Source of the DNA: Spongiibacter taiwanensis
GTDB lineage: Bacteria; Pseudomonadota; Gammaproteobacteria; Pseudomonadales; Spongiibacteraceae
DNA length: 64,000 nucleotides
Reading direction: 5' to 3'
Assembly (NCBI RefSeq): GCF_023702635.1
Contig: NZ_CP098455.1
Span: forward strand, 2,232,001 to 2,296,000
Below are positions 7,435 to 17,029 of the stretch, in pieces (the first letter of the stretch is position 1; the number at the start of each line of letters is the position of its first letter). The notes beneath the pieces were generated by a model, which was given only the letters and a program-made list of their open reading frames with translations, was not told the DNA's origin and made no database searches. The translations under genes and the position numbers were made by a program.

Positions 7435-9276
7435 TCAGATCTGGCTGATGTCGCGCACAGCGCCCCGGTCAGCGCTGGTCGCCATTTTGGCGTAGGCTTT
7501 CAAGGCGGCAGACACTTTGCGTGGCCGTTCCTTGACCGGCTTCCAGCCGTCAGCGCCTTTGGCATCCATCGCCTTGCGGCGCTTGTTCAACTCACTCTCG
7601 TCGAGCAACACATTGATGCTGCGGTTGGGGATATCAATGCGGATGATATCGCCCTGTTCCACCAGGCCGATGGCGCCGCCGGATGCCGCCTCCGGTGAAA
7701 CATGGCCAATCGACAAGCCTGAGGTGCCGCCGGAGAAACGGCCGTCGGTGAGCAGAGCGCAGGCCTTACCCAGACCCTTTGATTTGATGTAGCTGGTCGG
7801 GTAGAGCATTTCCTGCATACCCGGGCCGCCTTTGGGGCCTTCATAGCGCACAACGACCACGTCACCGGCTTTGACCTTGTCGGCCAGGATATCGGCTACG
7901 GCATCTTCTTGACTCTCGCAGATATGGGCGGGACCTTCAAAGACCAGAATGCTTTCGTCCACTCCGGAGGTTTTCACCACGCAGCCGTCAACAGCGATAT
8001 TGCCGTACAGTACCGCGAGCCCACCCTCCTGAGAGAAGGCGTGCTCAATGGCGCGGATACAGCCGTTTTCCCGGTCGGCATCCAGTGAGGGCCAGCGGGT
8101 GTTTTGACTGAAAGCCTGCTGCGTCGGAATACCCGCCGGGCCTGCCTTGTAAAACTCTTTTACCGCCTCGATCTCGGTTTGCATGATGTCCCACTGTTCC
8201 AGCGAGGCCGCGACGGTGCTGGCATGCACGGTGGGGATGTCGGTATGCAGCAATCCGGCGCGGTCCAGTTCGCCCAGAATGCCCACCACACCACCGGCCC
8301 GGTGCACATCTTCCATGTGATACAGCGGCGTGTTTGGCGCCACCTTGCACAGCTGGGGAACCTTGCGCGACAGCGCGTCGATATCCTTCATGGTGAAGCT
8401 CAGCTCGGCTTCCTGGGCGGCAGCCAGCAGGTGAAGAATGGTATTGGTCGAACCGCCCATCGCGATGTCCAGCGCCATGGCATTCTGGAAGGCTTCGTAG
8501 CTGGCAATGTTGCGGGGCAGGATGGAATCGTCATCCTCTTCATAATAGCGCTTGGCCAGCTCGACAATACGGCGGCCGGCTTCGAGGAAGAGCTTTTCCC
8601 GATCGGCGTGGGTGGCCAGCATCGAGCCATTGCCGGGCAAAGACAGGCCCAGGGCTTCGGTCAGGCAGTTCATGGAGTTGGCGGTGAACATGCCCGAACA
8701 GCTGCCACAGGTCGGGCAAGCAGAGCGCTCATACTCGGCCACTTTTTCATCAGAGGCGGAGTCGTCTACGGCAATCACCATGGCATCGACTAGGTCGAGC
8801 TTGTGCTCTGACAGCTTGGTTTTACCCGCCTCCATGGGGCCGCCAGAAACAAAGATCACCGGAATGTTCAGGCGCATGGCGGCGTTGAGCATGCCGGGGG
8901 TGATCTTGTCGCAGTTGGAAATACACACCAGCGCATCGGCGCAGTGGGCGTTGACCATGTACTCCACCGAGTCGGCAATCAGGTCGCGGCTGGGCAGGCT
9001 GTAGAGCATGCCGTCGTGGCCCATGGCGATACCGTCGTCCACAGCGATGGTGTTGAACTCTTTGGCGACACCCCCAGCGCGTTCAATTTCCCGGGCCACC
9101 AATTGCCCCAGGTCCTTGAGGTGGACGTGGCCCGGGACAAACTGGGTGAAGGAGTTGGCGATGGCGATAATCGGCTTGTTGAAATCGTCATCCTTCATGC
9201 CAGTGGCCCGCCACAGGGCGCGGGCGCCAGCCATATTGCGGCCGGCGGTGGAGGTTTTGGAGCGGTATGCAGGCAT
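7435..9276 (-). CDS. ilvD: dihydroxy-acid dehydratase IlvD
   Basis: A 613-residue enzyme of valine/isoleucine biosynthesis, converting 2,3-dihydroxy-3-methyl acids to 2-keto acids with an Fe-S cluster. The cluster cysteines are visible in [10 protein letters not shown] (~residue 122) and [16 protein letters not shown] (~195). The C-terminal [22 protein letters not shown] is the family signature. The length and N-terminus ([19 protein letters not shown]) match E. coli IlvD (616). It stands apart from other ilv genes and I see no attenuator-like leader upstream. Confidence 0.98.
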   Translation of the reverse strand: MPAYRSKTSTAGRNMAGARALWRATGMKDDDFNKPIIAIANSFTQFVPGHVHLKDLGQLVAREIERAGGVAKEFNTIAVDDGIAMGHDGMLYSLPSRDLIADSVEYMVNAHCADALVCISNCDKITPGMLNAAMRLNIPVIFVSGGPMEAGKTKLSEHKLDLVDAMVIAVDDSASDEKVAEYERSACPTCGSCSGMFTANSMNCLTEALGLSLPGNGSMLATHADREKLFLEAGRRIVELAKRYYEEDDDSILPRNIASYEAFQNAMALDIAMGGSTNTILHLLAAAQEAELSFTMKDIDALSRKVPQLCKVAPNTPLYHMEDVHRAGGVVGILGELDRAGLLHTDIPTVHASTVAASLEQWDIMQTEIEAVKEFYKAGPAGIPTQQAFSQNTRWPSLDADRENGCIRAIEHAFSQEGGLAVLYGNIAVDGCVVKTSGVDESILVFEGPAHICESQEDAVADILADKVKAGDVVVVRYEGPKGGPGMQEMLYPTSYIKSKGLGKACALLTDGRFSGGTSGLSIGHVSPEAASGGAIGLVEQGDIIRIDIPNRSINVLLDESELNKRRKAMDAKGADGWKPVKERPRKVSAALKAYAKMATSADRGAVRDISQI

Positions 9277-9412
9277 GATCGGCCTCGAAATATTCAGCGT
9301 TGAAAACAGGGCGGAGAGTTTAACACAGCAGTGGCTTTGGCTTTAATCACCCCAGCTGCGAGAAGCGCCGCATTCGGCTATGGTGTACACATTAATTGGG
9401 TGAGGGGGTTCT

Positions 9413-10522
9413 GTGGAAGACACGGTTGATCAAGCAGCGCAGTCGATTGGCGCGGTAGTTCCGGAGTGGGTGTTCGACTGGCTGCCCTTTGCGCTGGTCA
9501 TGGTGCTGCTGTTCTGTGTGTGGCTGTTTACCCGCAAGGTGTTTTCGGTACAGAAGGAGCACGGCGCCGATATTCGCTACCGGGAGCAGGGCAGCCGCCT
9601 GCTGTTTCGCTTGGCGGGGCTGGTGCTGGCGATTGCCACGATCCCGATGGACGGCGAGCTGCGCGGCCAGTTGTTCAGTCTGGTGGGCCTGCTGGCATCC
9701 GCCGCCATTGCCCTGTCGTCGACCACGGTGATGGGTAATCTGATGGCGGGCTTTATGCTGCGTACCGTGAACAGCTTTCGCGCCGGTGATTACATTGAGT
9801 TTCGCCGGGAGCTGGGCCGAGTGTCCCAGCGGGGCCTGCTCCATGTCGAGATACAAAACGAGACCAGCGAACTGGTCACGGTGCCCAACTTACTGCTGGT
9901 GCAGGAGCCCTATAACGTGGTGCGGGCGTCGGGCACGGTGGTGTCGGCGGATGTGTCCCTCGGTTATGACGTGGATCGCCGGGATATTGAAAAAGCCCTG
10001 CTGGCGGCCATCGAAAAGGCCGAGCTGGAAGAGGGTTTTGTGCAGATTCGCGAGCTTGGTGATTTTTCGGTGACCTACCGGGCTAGCGGCTGGCTGAATG
10101 AAGCCGGCTTGCTGGTCAGTTCCCGGTCGCGCCTGCGAGCAATGATGCTCGACGCACTGCACGGCGCCGGCATCGAAATTGTGTCACCCAACTTTATGAA
10201 TCAGCGCCAGCTCAAAGGTGAGGGCAAGATTATTCCGGCCGCGTCGATGCGTTATCGCCGAGAGGAAGACAATCATGGCCGGGCTGAGGAGGTCCTGTTC
10301 AGCAAAGCGGAAACGGCCAGCGCAGTAGAAAAGCTGGAAGACCAGATCAAAAAATTGAAGGAAGTGCTGAATCAGGAGCCCGCCGAGGGCGAACCGCCGT
10401 TGGATCGAGATGCGATAAAAACCGAGCTGGCCGCATTGACCAGGCAGCTTGAGGAAGCCAGAGAGCAGGCCAAAGCAGAGGCCGCCAAAGATCGCGCTCA
10501 GGACGAAAGCGCCGAGCGTTGA
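9413..10522 (+). CDS. MscS-family mechanosensitive channel
   Basis: A 369-residue protein from GTG 9413, preceded by GAGGGGG at 9402-9408. There are three hydrophobic segments in residues ~15-120, then the MscS pore/beta-domain signature (TTVMGNLMAGFMLRTVNSFRAGDYIEF, ~residues 103-129). After the ~180-residue beta and alpha/beta domains there is a long charged C-terminal coiled coil (~residues 300-369, rich in Glu/Lys/Ala). The coiled coil is longer than in E. coli MscS and may aid oligomerisation. The role is osmotic relief in the inner membrane. The gene is divergent from ilvD. Confidence 0.85.
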   Translation: MEDTVDQAAQSIGAVVPEWVFDWLPFALVMVLLFCVWLFTRKVFSVQKEHGADIRYREQGSRLLFRLAGLVLAIATIPMDGELRGQLFSLVGLLASAAIALSSTTVMGNLMAGFMLRTVNSFRAGDYIEFRRELGRVSQRGLLHVEIQNETSELVTVPNLLLVQEPYNVVRASGTVVSADVSLGYDVDRRDIEKALLAAIEKAELEEGFVQIRELGDFSVTYRASGWLNEAGLLVSSRSRLRAMMLDALHGAGIEIVSPNFMNQRQLKGEGKIIPAASMRYRREEDNHGRAEEVLFSKAETASAVEKLEDQIKKLKEVLNQEPAEGEPPLDRDAIKTELAALTRQLEEAREQAKAEAAKDRAQDESAER

Positions 10523-10607
10523 TCTTCAACTTCCGCTGTATTGACTGCAGTTGTTGCGCTCAGGCAATCTTGCGCCACATTGCCAGGGTGTGTGTGAGGA
10601 GCAGGGA

Positions 10608-12596
10608 ATGCGTGTCAGCCAATGGGTCGCTGTGCTGTGCAGTGGCCTTTTTCATTTATGCGTCGCGGCGTTGCCAGCCGACCCGGCGCCGATCATCCCC
10701 CCCGACCTGACTGCCTATTCGGCCCTGCCTACCATTACTGATCCGGTGCTTTCGCAAAGCGGTCGTTATTTTGCTTTTCAAGCCAATATCGACGCGCGGC
10801 GGATGGTGGTTGTCGTCGAATCTGGCGGCGGCGTCATTCACCAGATCGATTTTGGCGATATCAAACTTCGATCGCTGATGTGGGCGGGGGATGACTACGT
10901 CCTGGCCATTAGCAGTTCGACTCAGAATCTGGGTATGTTTTACGGCGGGCGTTACGAACTGTTCAACTTTCTCGTCATTGATGTGGCAACGGGTGAGACT
11001 CGTTGGCCGATCCAGGCCGCGAGCACCAGGGTGTTGAATGCGGCCTTCGGGTTTTACCCGCCTAATCGCTGGCGGGGGAAGTGGCAGCAATGTGTGAATA
11101 CCCTGGCCCTGGATCGTTCGCAATTTGGTACCAAATTGTATATCCGTGACGGTGACCTCGACCTCGCTTGCTTCGATCTTGCGAGCGGTAAATTGCGCTT
11201 TGCCGCCAAAGGCGGCCAAACCACGGATGGCTGGCTGATGAGCCCCAGTGGTGAAATTCTGGCGACTGCCTATCGTGATTCTGCGCGCCAACAGTGGAGT
11301 CTAAAGCGGGGCAAGGGCGTCTCGGTATTCAGTGATAAAGACATGCTGGCAGAGCACGATTCCCGCTACGGCGCGGACGGAATTATTGGTCTTGGTCGTG
11401 AGCCCGGCACGGTGTTGTACACGGTCTCCGATACCGAGCAAGCCACCCATTACCGTGAGGCCAGGCTAGATGGCAGCGCAGAGCCTGTCGCTGTGTTTGA
11501 CGATAGGGATATTGCTGAGGTGGTCTTCGATCGCCACACCCAGTTATTGTCGGGTTATCGGGTGTCGGGCATCTCTCCTTCTCTGGAAATGCTATCAGAT
11601 GCGGATCAGGCACGGGTGGTGGGTGCCCAAAAGGCCTTCCCTGGCAGCCAGGTCAACTTCGTGTCGATGTCTCAAAACCTCGATCGGATGATTGTGCTCA
11701 CCGAGAGCAACACGGACTCGGGCACCTGGTGGCTGGTCGATATCGCCAAGGGCAGCGCCGAAATTCTTGGCAACAGCTACCCCGGTGTTCGTTCGTCTCA
11801 GGTCGGCGGCTTTTCAAGCTGGCGTTATCACGCCAGTGATGGCTTACCAATCGAGGCCGTACTCACCGAGCCGCCGTCGGTGGCGGATGGGCCGCTGCCC
11901 CTGGTGGTGATTCCCCACGGTGGTCCAGAGGCCCACGACAAGTTGGGGTTTGACTGGTTAGCTCAGGCCTTTGCCAGTCGCGGGTATCTGGTTTTGCAGC
12001 CTAATTTTCGCGGTTCGTCGGGCTATGGTGCTGAGTTCCGCAACTCGGGGTTTGGTCAGTGGGGCCGCAAGATGCAAAGCGACCTGTCTGATGGGGTGGC
12101 GGCGCTGGTTGAGGCAGGACGGGTCGATCCAGCGCGGGTGTGCATTGTCGGCGCCAGCTACGGCGGCTATGCGGCGCTGGCCGGGGTGACCTTGCAGCGG
12201 GGTATTTATCGCTGCGCGGTGTCAATTGCCGGTGTTTCGGATCCCGCCGCCTTGCTGCGGGAGCGGGAAGTGGAACGACAGCATAACTCAATGCGTTACT
12301 GGCGCGATTATCTGGGTGTGTCTACCTCCTTTGACGGTGATCTCGACAGCATCTCGCCGCTAGCCAAGGCCCGAGAAGCCACTGCGCCGGTGTTGTTGAT
12401 TCACGGCAAGGATGACTTGGTCGTGTCCATCAGCCACAGCCGGCGCATGGCCAAAGCCCTGGCCCGAGCCGGTAAAGCGCATCGCTTGGTTGAGCTGCCG
12501 GGAGAGGATCACTTTTTGTCTCGCAGTCACACCCGGCGGCGAGCTCTGGAAGAGGCCGTCAGTTTTGTGATGCAGCACAATCCCCCGCAACTTTAA
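10608..12596 (+). CDS. secreted prolyl-oligopeptidase-family (S9) peptidase, copy 1
   Basis: A 662-residue protein from ATG 10608 (GAGGAGCAGGGA upstream). It has an N-terminal signal peptide (MRVSQWVAVLCSGLFHLCVAALPA), a beta-propeller-like region (~30-400) and a C-terminal alpha/beta-hydrolase. Catalytic features: HGGPEAHD oxyanion region, nucleophile Ser ~517 in GASYGGYA, Asp ~603 in HGKDDLVV, His ~635 in EDHFLSR. These enzymes act as aminoacyl- or dipeptidyl-type peptidases on short peptides in the periplasm. A paralogue follows 71 bp downstream. Confidence 0.9.
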   Translation: MRVSQWVAVLCSGLFHLCVAALPADPAPIIPPDLTAYSALPTITDPVLSQSGRYFAFQANIDARRMVVVVESGGGVIHQIDFGDIKLRSLMWAGDDYVLAISSSTQNLGMFYGGRYELFNFLVIDVATGETRWPIQAASTRVLNAAFGFYPPNRWRGKWQQCVNTLALDRSQFGTKLYIRDGDLDLACFDLASGKLRFAAKGGQTTDGWLMSPSGEILATAYRDSARQQWSLKRGKGVSVFSDKDMLAEHDSRYGADGIIGLGREPGTVLYTVSDTEQATHYREARLDGSAEPVAVFDDRDIAEVVFDRHTQLLSGYRVSGISPSLEMLSDADQARVVGAQKAFPGSQVNFVSMSQNLDRMIVLTESNTDSGTWWLVDIAKGSAEILGNSYPGVRSSQVGGFSSWRYHASDGLPIEAVLTEPPSVADGPLPLVVIPHGGPEAHDKLGFDWLAQAFASRGYLVLQPNFRGSSGYGAEFRNSGFGQWGRKMQSDLSDGVAALVEAGRVDPARVCIVGASYGGYAALAGVTLQRGIYRCAVSIAGVSDPAALLREREVERQHNSMRYWRDYLGVSTSFDGDLDSISPLAKAREATAPVLLIHGKDDLVVSISHSRRMAKALARAGKAHRLVELPGEDHFLSRSHTRRRALEEAVSFVMQHNPPQL

Positions 12597-12667
12597 GTGA
12601 ATAAGAGCGTGGTCGCTGCTTGATGAATAAATGTGGGCTATCTAGGCTGGAGCTCAGTTAGGAAACG

Positions 12668-14668
12668 GTGGGCAAAGGGAGTGTTGCTGTGAATAGGATT
12701 GGTCGGCAGTTTGGCTTTTTTGCTTTGCTGGCGGTGTTTCTCGGTTGGCAAAAGGTTGCTCTGAGTGGCGATGGGTCACTGCCGCCCCTTGATATTTATG
12801 GGCACTTGCCCGCAATAAGCCATGCTCAGTTGTCCCCTTCCGGGGAGCAGCTCGGGGTGGTCACCCATGTTGACGAAAAGTCCTTGCTGTTGGTGATGAA
12901 GCAGGGAAAGATTCGCCACAAAATCGGACTCGGCGATATCTTGGTAGACAGTTTGCGCTGGGCCGGAGACGGCCACCTGCTGGTGCGTACCCGATCCTCA
13001 CAAGAACTCGGTAGCCGCCGGGGTGGCTTGTACAGTTTCAGCAATCTGCTCACCGTTGATGCGGCGTCCGGTAAGGCCGATTGGCCATTGGCAAACTCCA
13101 AGCGGGTGTTCAACGCTTCCCTGGGCTTTTATCGACCGATTCGCCACCGAGGAGCCTGGTATCAATGCGTTAACACCTTTTCTCTGAAGGGCTCTTATTC
13201 CTCTCGTTTCGGCGTTTCTTGCCTGAATCTCGAGTCTGGAAAGCTGAAAGAAATCGTCGCCTCGGAATCGGTGTACGACTGGCTCATTGATCAAAATCTC
13301 GAGATTAGCGCCCACGCCACCTATTCGGCGAAGTACGGTAAATGGCAGTTATGGAAAGGGGAGAGCCATTCGGTTTCGCTTTTGAATCAGCGCGACCCCA
13401 TGCTTGAACTCGAGTCAAAGTATGGTGAGACCCAGATTTTGGGTTTGGGTCGGCGCCCTGGCACAGCCCTGATTTTGATGGAGGACCGCAAAGGCGTGAG
13501 GCGGACCGCAGAGGTAGATATCGAGGGGAGTGCGCCGGTTGAATTTTTGTATGCAGATGTAGGGATATCCGAGCTGTTTTTTGACTCTTTGACGGGGCTG
13601 CACAATGGGTATGAACTGCTAGGCGAAGTGCCAAAGCCGGTGATGCATAATGCCGCCCATCAAGCACGGGTTAAGGGGGTCATTAAAGCGTTCCCGGGCC
13701 GCAACACAACGATTGTCTCCTGGAGTAATGACTTCAATCGGATTATTGCCTACACCGACGGTGCCGGCGATTCCGGCACCTGGTGGACCGTCGATATTGA
13801 ATCGGGGTTTGCCGATGAATTGGGTCGCAGCTACCCCGCTCTCCCGCCTGAGCAGGTTGGTGATGTCGAGGTGTGGGAATACAAGGCGGCGGATGGCTTG
13901 CCCATCACGGCCATTTTGACCCGGCCACCGGGCGAGAAAGGCGAGGGGCTCCCCCTGGTGGTCATACCCCACGGCGGCCCGGAGTCTCGCGATTTTCTGG
14001 GGTTTGACTGGATGGCCCAGGCTTTTGCCAGCCGCGGCTACGTTGTGCTCCAGCCTAACTTCAGGGGCTCTTCCGGTTTTGGTATTGCCTTTCGGAATGC
14101 GGGTTTTGGCGAGTGGGGCCGCAAAATGCAGACGGATATCTCTGATGGGGTCAACGCTCTGGCCAAAACCGGATTGATCGATCCCGCTCGAGTGAGCATT
14201 GTCGGTGCCAGTTACGGTGGCTACGCCGCATTGGCCGGCGTCACCGTTCAGCAAGGCATCTATCGGTGTGCCGTGTCGATCGCCGGGGTTGCCGATCTCG
14301 GCAGACTTCTGGTGGCAGCCAGGGACGACCGCGCGTTTCAGGAATACCGCTATTGGAAGGATTACCTCGGTGTTGATTCCTTGGGCCATGAGATCATCGA
14401 AAAGCTCTCACCGGTGGATCTCGCAGAAAGCGCGAGTGCGCCTATACTGCTGATCCACGGCGATGGTGATCTGGTTGTGCCGATTGCGCACAGCAAGGCG
14501 ATGGCCAAGGAATTGCGGGCAGAGGATAAACCCTATCGTTTTGTCGAAATTAAAACGGAAGATCACTACTTGTCACGCAGCCACACCCGGCGGCGAGCCC
14601 TGGAAGAGTCCGTCAGTTTTGTGATGCAGCATAATCCGCCGGGCGGCGCGACTGCCCCCGTTAATTAA
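12668..14668 (+). CDS. secreted prolyl-oligopeptidase-family (S9) peptidase, copy 2
   Basis: A 666-residue paralogue of the preceding gene, from GTG 12668 (GTG 12689 is an alternative 7 codons later). It shares the same architecture: signal peptide, propeller-like domain, then the catalytic domain with HGGPESRD, Ser ~515 in GASYGGYA, HGDGDLVV and EDHYLSRSHTRR. The catalytic domain and extreme C-terminus (RRRALEESVSFVMQHNPP) are nearly identical to copy 1 while the propeller differs more. This suggests tandem duplication followed by divergence of the substrate-gating part. Probably co-transcribed with copy 1. Confidence 0.9.
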   Translation: MGKGSVAVNRIGRQFGFFALLAVFLGWQKVALSGDGSLPPLDIYGHLPAISHAQLSPSGEQLGVVTHVDEKSLLLVMKQGKIRHKIGLGDILVDSLRWAGDGHLLVRTRSSQELGSRRGGLYSFSNLLTVDAASGKADWPLANSKRVFNASLGFYRPIRHRGAWYQCVNTFSLKGSYSSRFGVSCLNLESGKLKEIVASESVYDWLIDQNLEISAHATYSAKYGKWQLWKGESHSVSLLNQRDPMLELESKYGETQILGLGRRPGTALILMEDRKGVRRTAEVDIEGSAPVEFLYADVGISELFFDSLTGLHNGYELLGEVPKPVMHNAAHQARVKGVIKAFPGRNTTIVSWSNDFNRIIAYTDGAGDSGTWWTVDIESGFADELGRSYPALPPEQVGDVEVWEYKAADGLPITAILTRPPGEKGEGLPLVVIPHGGPESRDFLGFDWMAQAFASRGYVVLQPNFRGSSGFGIAFRNAGFGEWGRKMQTDISDGVNALAKTGLIDPARVSIVGASYGGYAALAGVTVQQGIYRCAVSIAGVADLGRLLVAARDDRAFQEYRYWKDYLGVDSLGHEIIEKLSPVDLAESASAPILLIHGDGDLVVPIAHSKAMAKELRAEDKPYRFVEIKTEDHYLSRSHTRRRALEESVSFVMQHNPPGGATAPVN

Positions 14669-14744
14669 ATGGCCATTGGTCTTGTGGCCGCACGTTTGCG
14701 AGGCTGAAGCGGTTCAGGGCATAGGTGCTTAAGGGCATTGACGC

Positions 14745-15230
14745 TTACGGAGCCCCCAGGCGCTTGGCCACCCAGTCGTTAATCGCCAGGCCGGTACCCA
14801 TATTCCAACCCTTGAGGTTTTCAACGGCGACGATTTTGTAATCGTCGAGCTCCTCGTTCAGTTTGATCTCGCCCGCTGCTTCCACGTGGTAAGCGATGAT
14901 GACCTGGTTTTGCTGGGGGAAGCTGTAAACGCCGATCAGTTCGGTATTCAGCGCATGCAGGTTGAGCTCCTCCAGGGTTTCTCGTTTGGCGCACTCCAAG
15001 GGGTCTTCGCCAGCCTCCAGAAAGCCGGTAATAATCGAGTAAAACTTCCTCGGCCAGCTGACGTTGTGGGCCAGCACCACGCCGCCCTCTACCTCGACGA
15101 TCATGGCGACCACGGGGGTGGGATTATTGAAGTGCACAAAGCCGCATTCGGTATCCGGGCAGGCCCGGCGAATCTCACCGTCGATCAGGGCTTCAGCAAT
15201 GGGTTGTGCACATTGGGGACAAAAATTCAT
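14745..15230 (-). CDS. NUDIX hydrolase with N-terminal zinc ribbon
   Basis: A 161-residue protein. ATG 15230 gives the natural start MNFCPQCAQPI; an upstream start at 15314 would add an implausible leader. CPQC and CPDTEC form a zinc ribbon at residues ~4-30. The Nudix box GFLEAGEDPLECAKRETLEELNL follows at ~residue 79. The second glycine of the usual GX5EX7REUXEEXGU pattern is replaced by Asn, but the REXXEE metal ligands are intact. This resembles the NADH-pyrophosphatase-like/NUDIX proteins of other marine gammaproteobacteria; the substrate is unknown. It converges with the second S9 gene. Confidence 0.85.
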   Translation of the reverse strand: MNFCPQCAQPIAEALIDGEIRRACPDTECGFVHFNNPTPVVAMIVEVEGGVVLAHNVSWPRKFYSIITGFLEAGEDPLECAKRETLEELNLHALNTELIGVYSFPQQNQVIIAYHVEAAGEIKLNEELDDYKIVAVENLKGWNMGTGLAINDWVAKRLGAP

Positions 15231-15357
15231 TTGGCGCTCGATATTTATTGAAACTTCGTTATTCTGCCACAGAGCTTTGGAGACCGCTCTGCTGTAACAA
15301 TAACAACAATACACTGCTATCTGGCAGAAATACGTTTATCGGGGGAGAAACGTAAGC

Positions 15358-16146
15358 ATGGATTTGAATCTGCACAATCGCATTGCCCTGGTTACCGGAA
15401 GCAATCGGGGTACCGGCGAAATTATTGCCCGCACCCTGGCGAGTGAGGGTGCCACGGTGATTTTTCACAGCCTGGAGGCGGGCGCTGCTGCCGCGCTGGC
15501 GGAAGAAGTGAAAAATGCCTACGCCGTATGGGGCGACATCAGTACCGAAGCGGGCTGTCGTCAGGTTGCCGAGCAGGTAACCGGGCTGGTCGGCGAGATC
15601 GATATTCTGGTCAACAATTACGGTGTTGGCAGTCGGGGTCGCTGGAGCAACAGCTGTAACGGTGACTGGATAGAGAGCTATCAGAAAAACGTGCTGTCTG
15701 CGGTGCGCCTGGCCCAGCAGTTTATACCGGAGATGAAGCAGCGGGGCTGGGGGCGGATTGTGCAGTTGGGCACTATTGGCAGTCATCACCCCGGTAATCG
15801 CATGCCGGACTATTACGCTGCCAAAGGCGCCTTGGCGACCATGTCAGTGAGCCTGACCCAGGAGCTCAGCGATACCGGAATAACCGTGAATACGGTCTCG
15901 CCGGGCTTTATTCGCACCCCTGAGCTGGAGGCGGGGTTTCGTCGTAGGGCAGCGCGGGAAGGCTGGGGCGATGACTGGGATGATATTCAGCGCAGGATTG
16001 TGGCGGAGGAGTTTCCCAACCCCTGTGGCCGTATTGCCGAACGCCAGGAGGTTGCCGATTTGGTGGCGTTCCTGTGCAGCGATCGGGCGGGGTTTATTAA
16101 CGGCCAAAATATCCGCATTGATGGGGGTGCCGTGCGCTACGTCTGA
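15358..16146 (+). CDS. SDR-family oxidoreductase
   Basis: A 262-residue short-chain dehydrogenase of classical type. It has the cofactor motif TGSNRGTG (residues ~13-20), VNNYG in place of the common NNAG, and the catalytic YxxxK as YYAAKGAL (~residue 157). The C-terminal FLCSDRAGFINGQNIRIDGG is typical. The substrate cannot be told; homologues are annotated as 3-oxoacyl-ACP reductase-like. ATG 15358 follows GGGGGAGAAACG. It is divergent from the NUDIX gene and converges with the DUF5062 gene with 7 bp between stops. Confidence 0.88.
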   Translation: MDLNLHNRIALVTGSNRGTGEIIARTLASEGATVIFHSLEAGAAAALAEEVKNAYAVWGDISTEAGCRQVAEQVTGLVGEIDILVNNYGVGSRGRWSNSCNGDWIESYQKNVLSAVRLAQQFIPEMKQRGWGRIVQLGTIGSHHPGNRMPDYYAAKGALATMSVSLTQELSDTGITVNTVSPGFIRTPELEAGFRRRAAREGWGDDWDDIQRRIVAEEFPNPCGRIAERQEVADLVAFLCSDRAGFINGQNIRIDGGAVRYV

Positions 16147-16153
16147 GTGGGCG

Positions 16154-16399
16154 CTACTTTTTCTTGTCCAGCGACGCTGCCCACAGTGCCAGGCGATGGC
16201 GAATCGATTGCTGGGAGACTTGTAGCTCCGGCATGGGTTGAATCAGTTTATCCCGCACCAGAAGACGGTAGATAAACTCCAGTCGTTCGTTGGCGGAGTC
16301 ACCTTCTTCAAATTTCGCTGCGCCGCGTTTTTCCGCATAAGCGGTGCCGATGGTCAGGGCCTTGCGTACCAGTTCTTTCTCGTTGTCGAGTTTCTTCAT
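16154..16399 (-). CDS. DUF5062 family protein
   Basis: An 81-residue, highly charged, probably helical protein (MKKLDNEKELVRKALTIG...). The pattern AYAEKRGAAKFEEGDSANERLEFIYRLLVRDKLIQP is that of DUF5062, known from Vibrio, Shewanella and relatives. No cysteines, signal peptide or membrane segment are present. The function is unknown. Confidence 0.85.
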   Translation of the reverse strand: MKKLDNEKELVRKALTIGTAYAEKRGAAKFEEGDSANERLEFIYRLLVRDKLIQPMPELQVSQQSIRHRLALWAASLDKKK

Positions 16400-16501
16400 T
16401 TACGCTGCTCCGCGGGTCGCCGTCTTGCTTATGATTCATACTTTACCAGCGAAAGTAAAATCGCTGTTTCAGTATCAGTAGCCCACGACGGCCGGGAATG
16501 C

Positions 16502-16990
16502 TCAATCCTCGCGTTCATTGCTGACATAACGCCGTTTGCGGCCGGTAAAGCGGCGAAACAGGGTGTCATGCGCAGAGCGTGAAAAGCAGTCCTGGCGCTG
16601 ATTATACTGGCCGATCCAGTCAATCAGCATATCGAGATTGGCATCTTGGGCCGCTTTGGATGGGTATTTGTGGGGCTCCCAGGGGCGTGCCCTGGCATTT
16701 TCAATGCACAGCGGTGTGGGCAGATCGAGGTAGATCATCGCGGTGGCCTGGGGCACTGCGAGCGCGAGTAAGTCGGCGTAACAACCCTCAATCACCCAGC
16801 TTTTGTTGCTGGCGATAAAGGCATCAATGTGGTGTTTTGATTGTGCCAGCGGCGCCCTTTCTGGGGGATTGCCGGGCTGCCAGGCCAGCGTGTCCAGGTC
16901 CAAATGGGCGGCGTGTTCGGTATCAGCAATGTGTTTGGCCACGGTTGATTTTCCCGAGCCGGAATTCCCAAAAATCAGGTACTTTTTCAA
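16502..16990 (-). CDS. P-loop adenylate kinase/shikimate kinase-like NTPase
   Basis: A 162-residue protein with Walker A FGNSGSGKS at residues ~7-15 from the TTG start at 16990. I prefer TTG 16990 (MKKYLIFGNSGSGKST) because GAGGAGAGG lies 4-5 nt upstream; ATG 17011 is the alternative. The later VIEGCYAD and MIYLDLPTPLCIEN elements are typical of the topology-modulation/AAA kinase-like family. The substrate is unknown. It is transcribed just after hemW (39 bp gap) and is probably in the same transcript. Confidence 0.8.
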   Translation of the reverse strand: MKKYLIFGNSGSGKSTVAKHIADTEHAAHLDLDTLAWQPGNPPERAPLAQSKHHIDAFIASNKSWVIEGCYADLLALAVPQATAMIYLDLPTPLCIENARARPWEPHKYPSKAAQDANLDMLIDWIGQYNQRQDCFSRSAHDTLFRRFTGRKRRYVSNERED

Positions 16991-17029
16991 CGACCTCTCC
17001 TCGGTTGCCATCGCGCTGGCAGATTGTCC

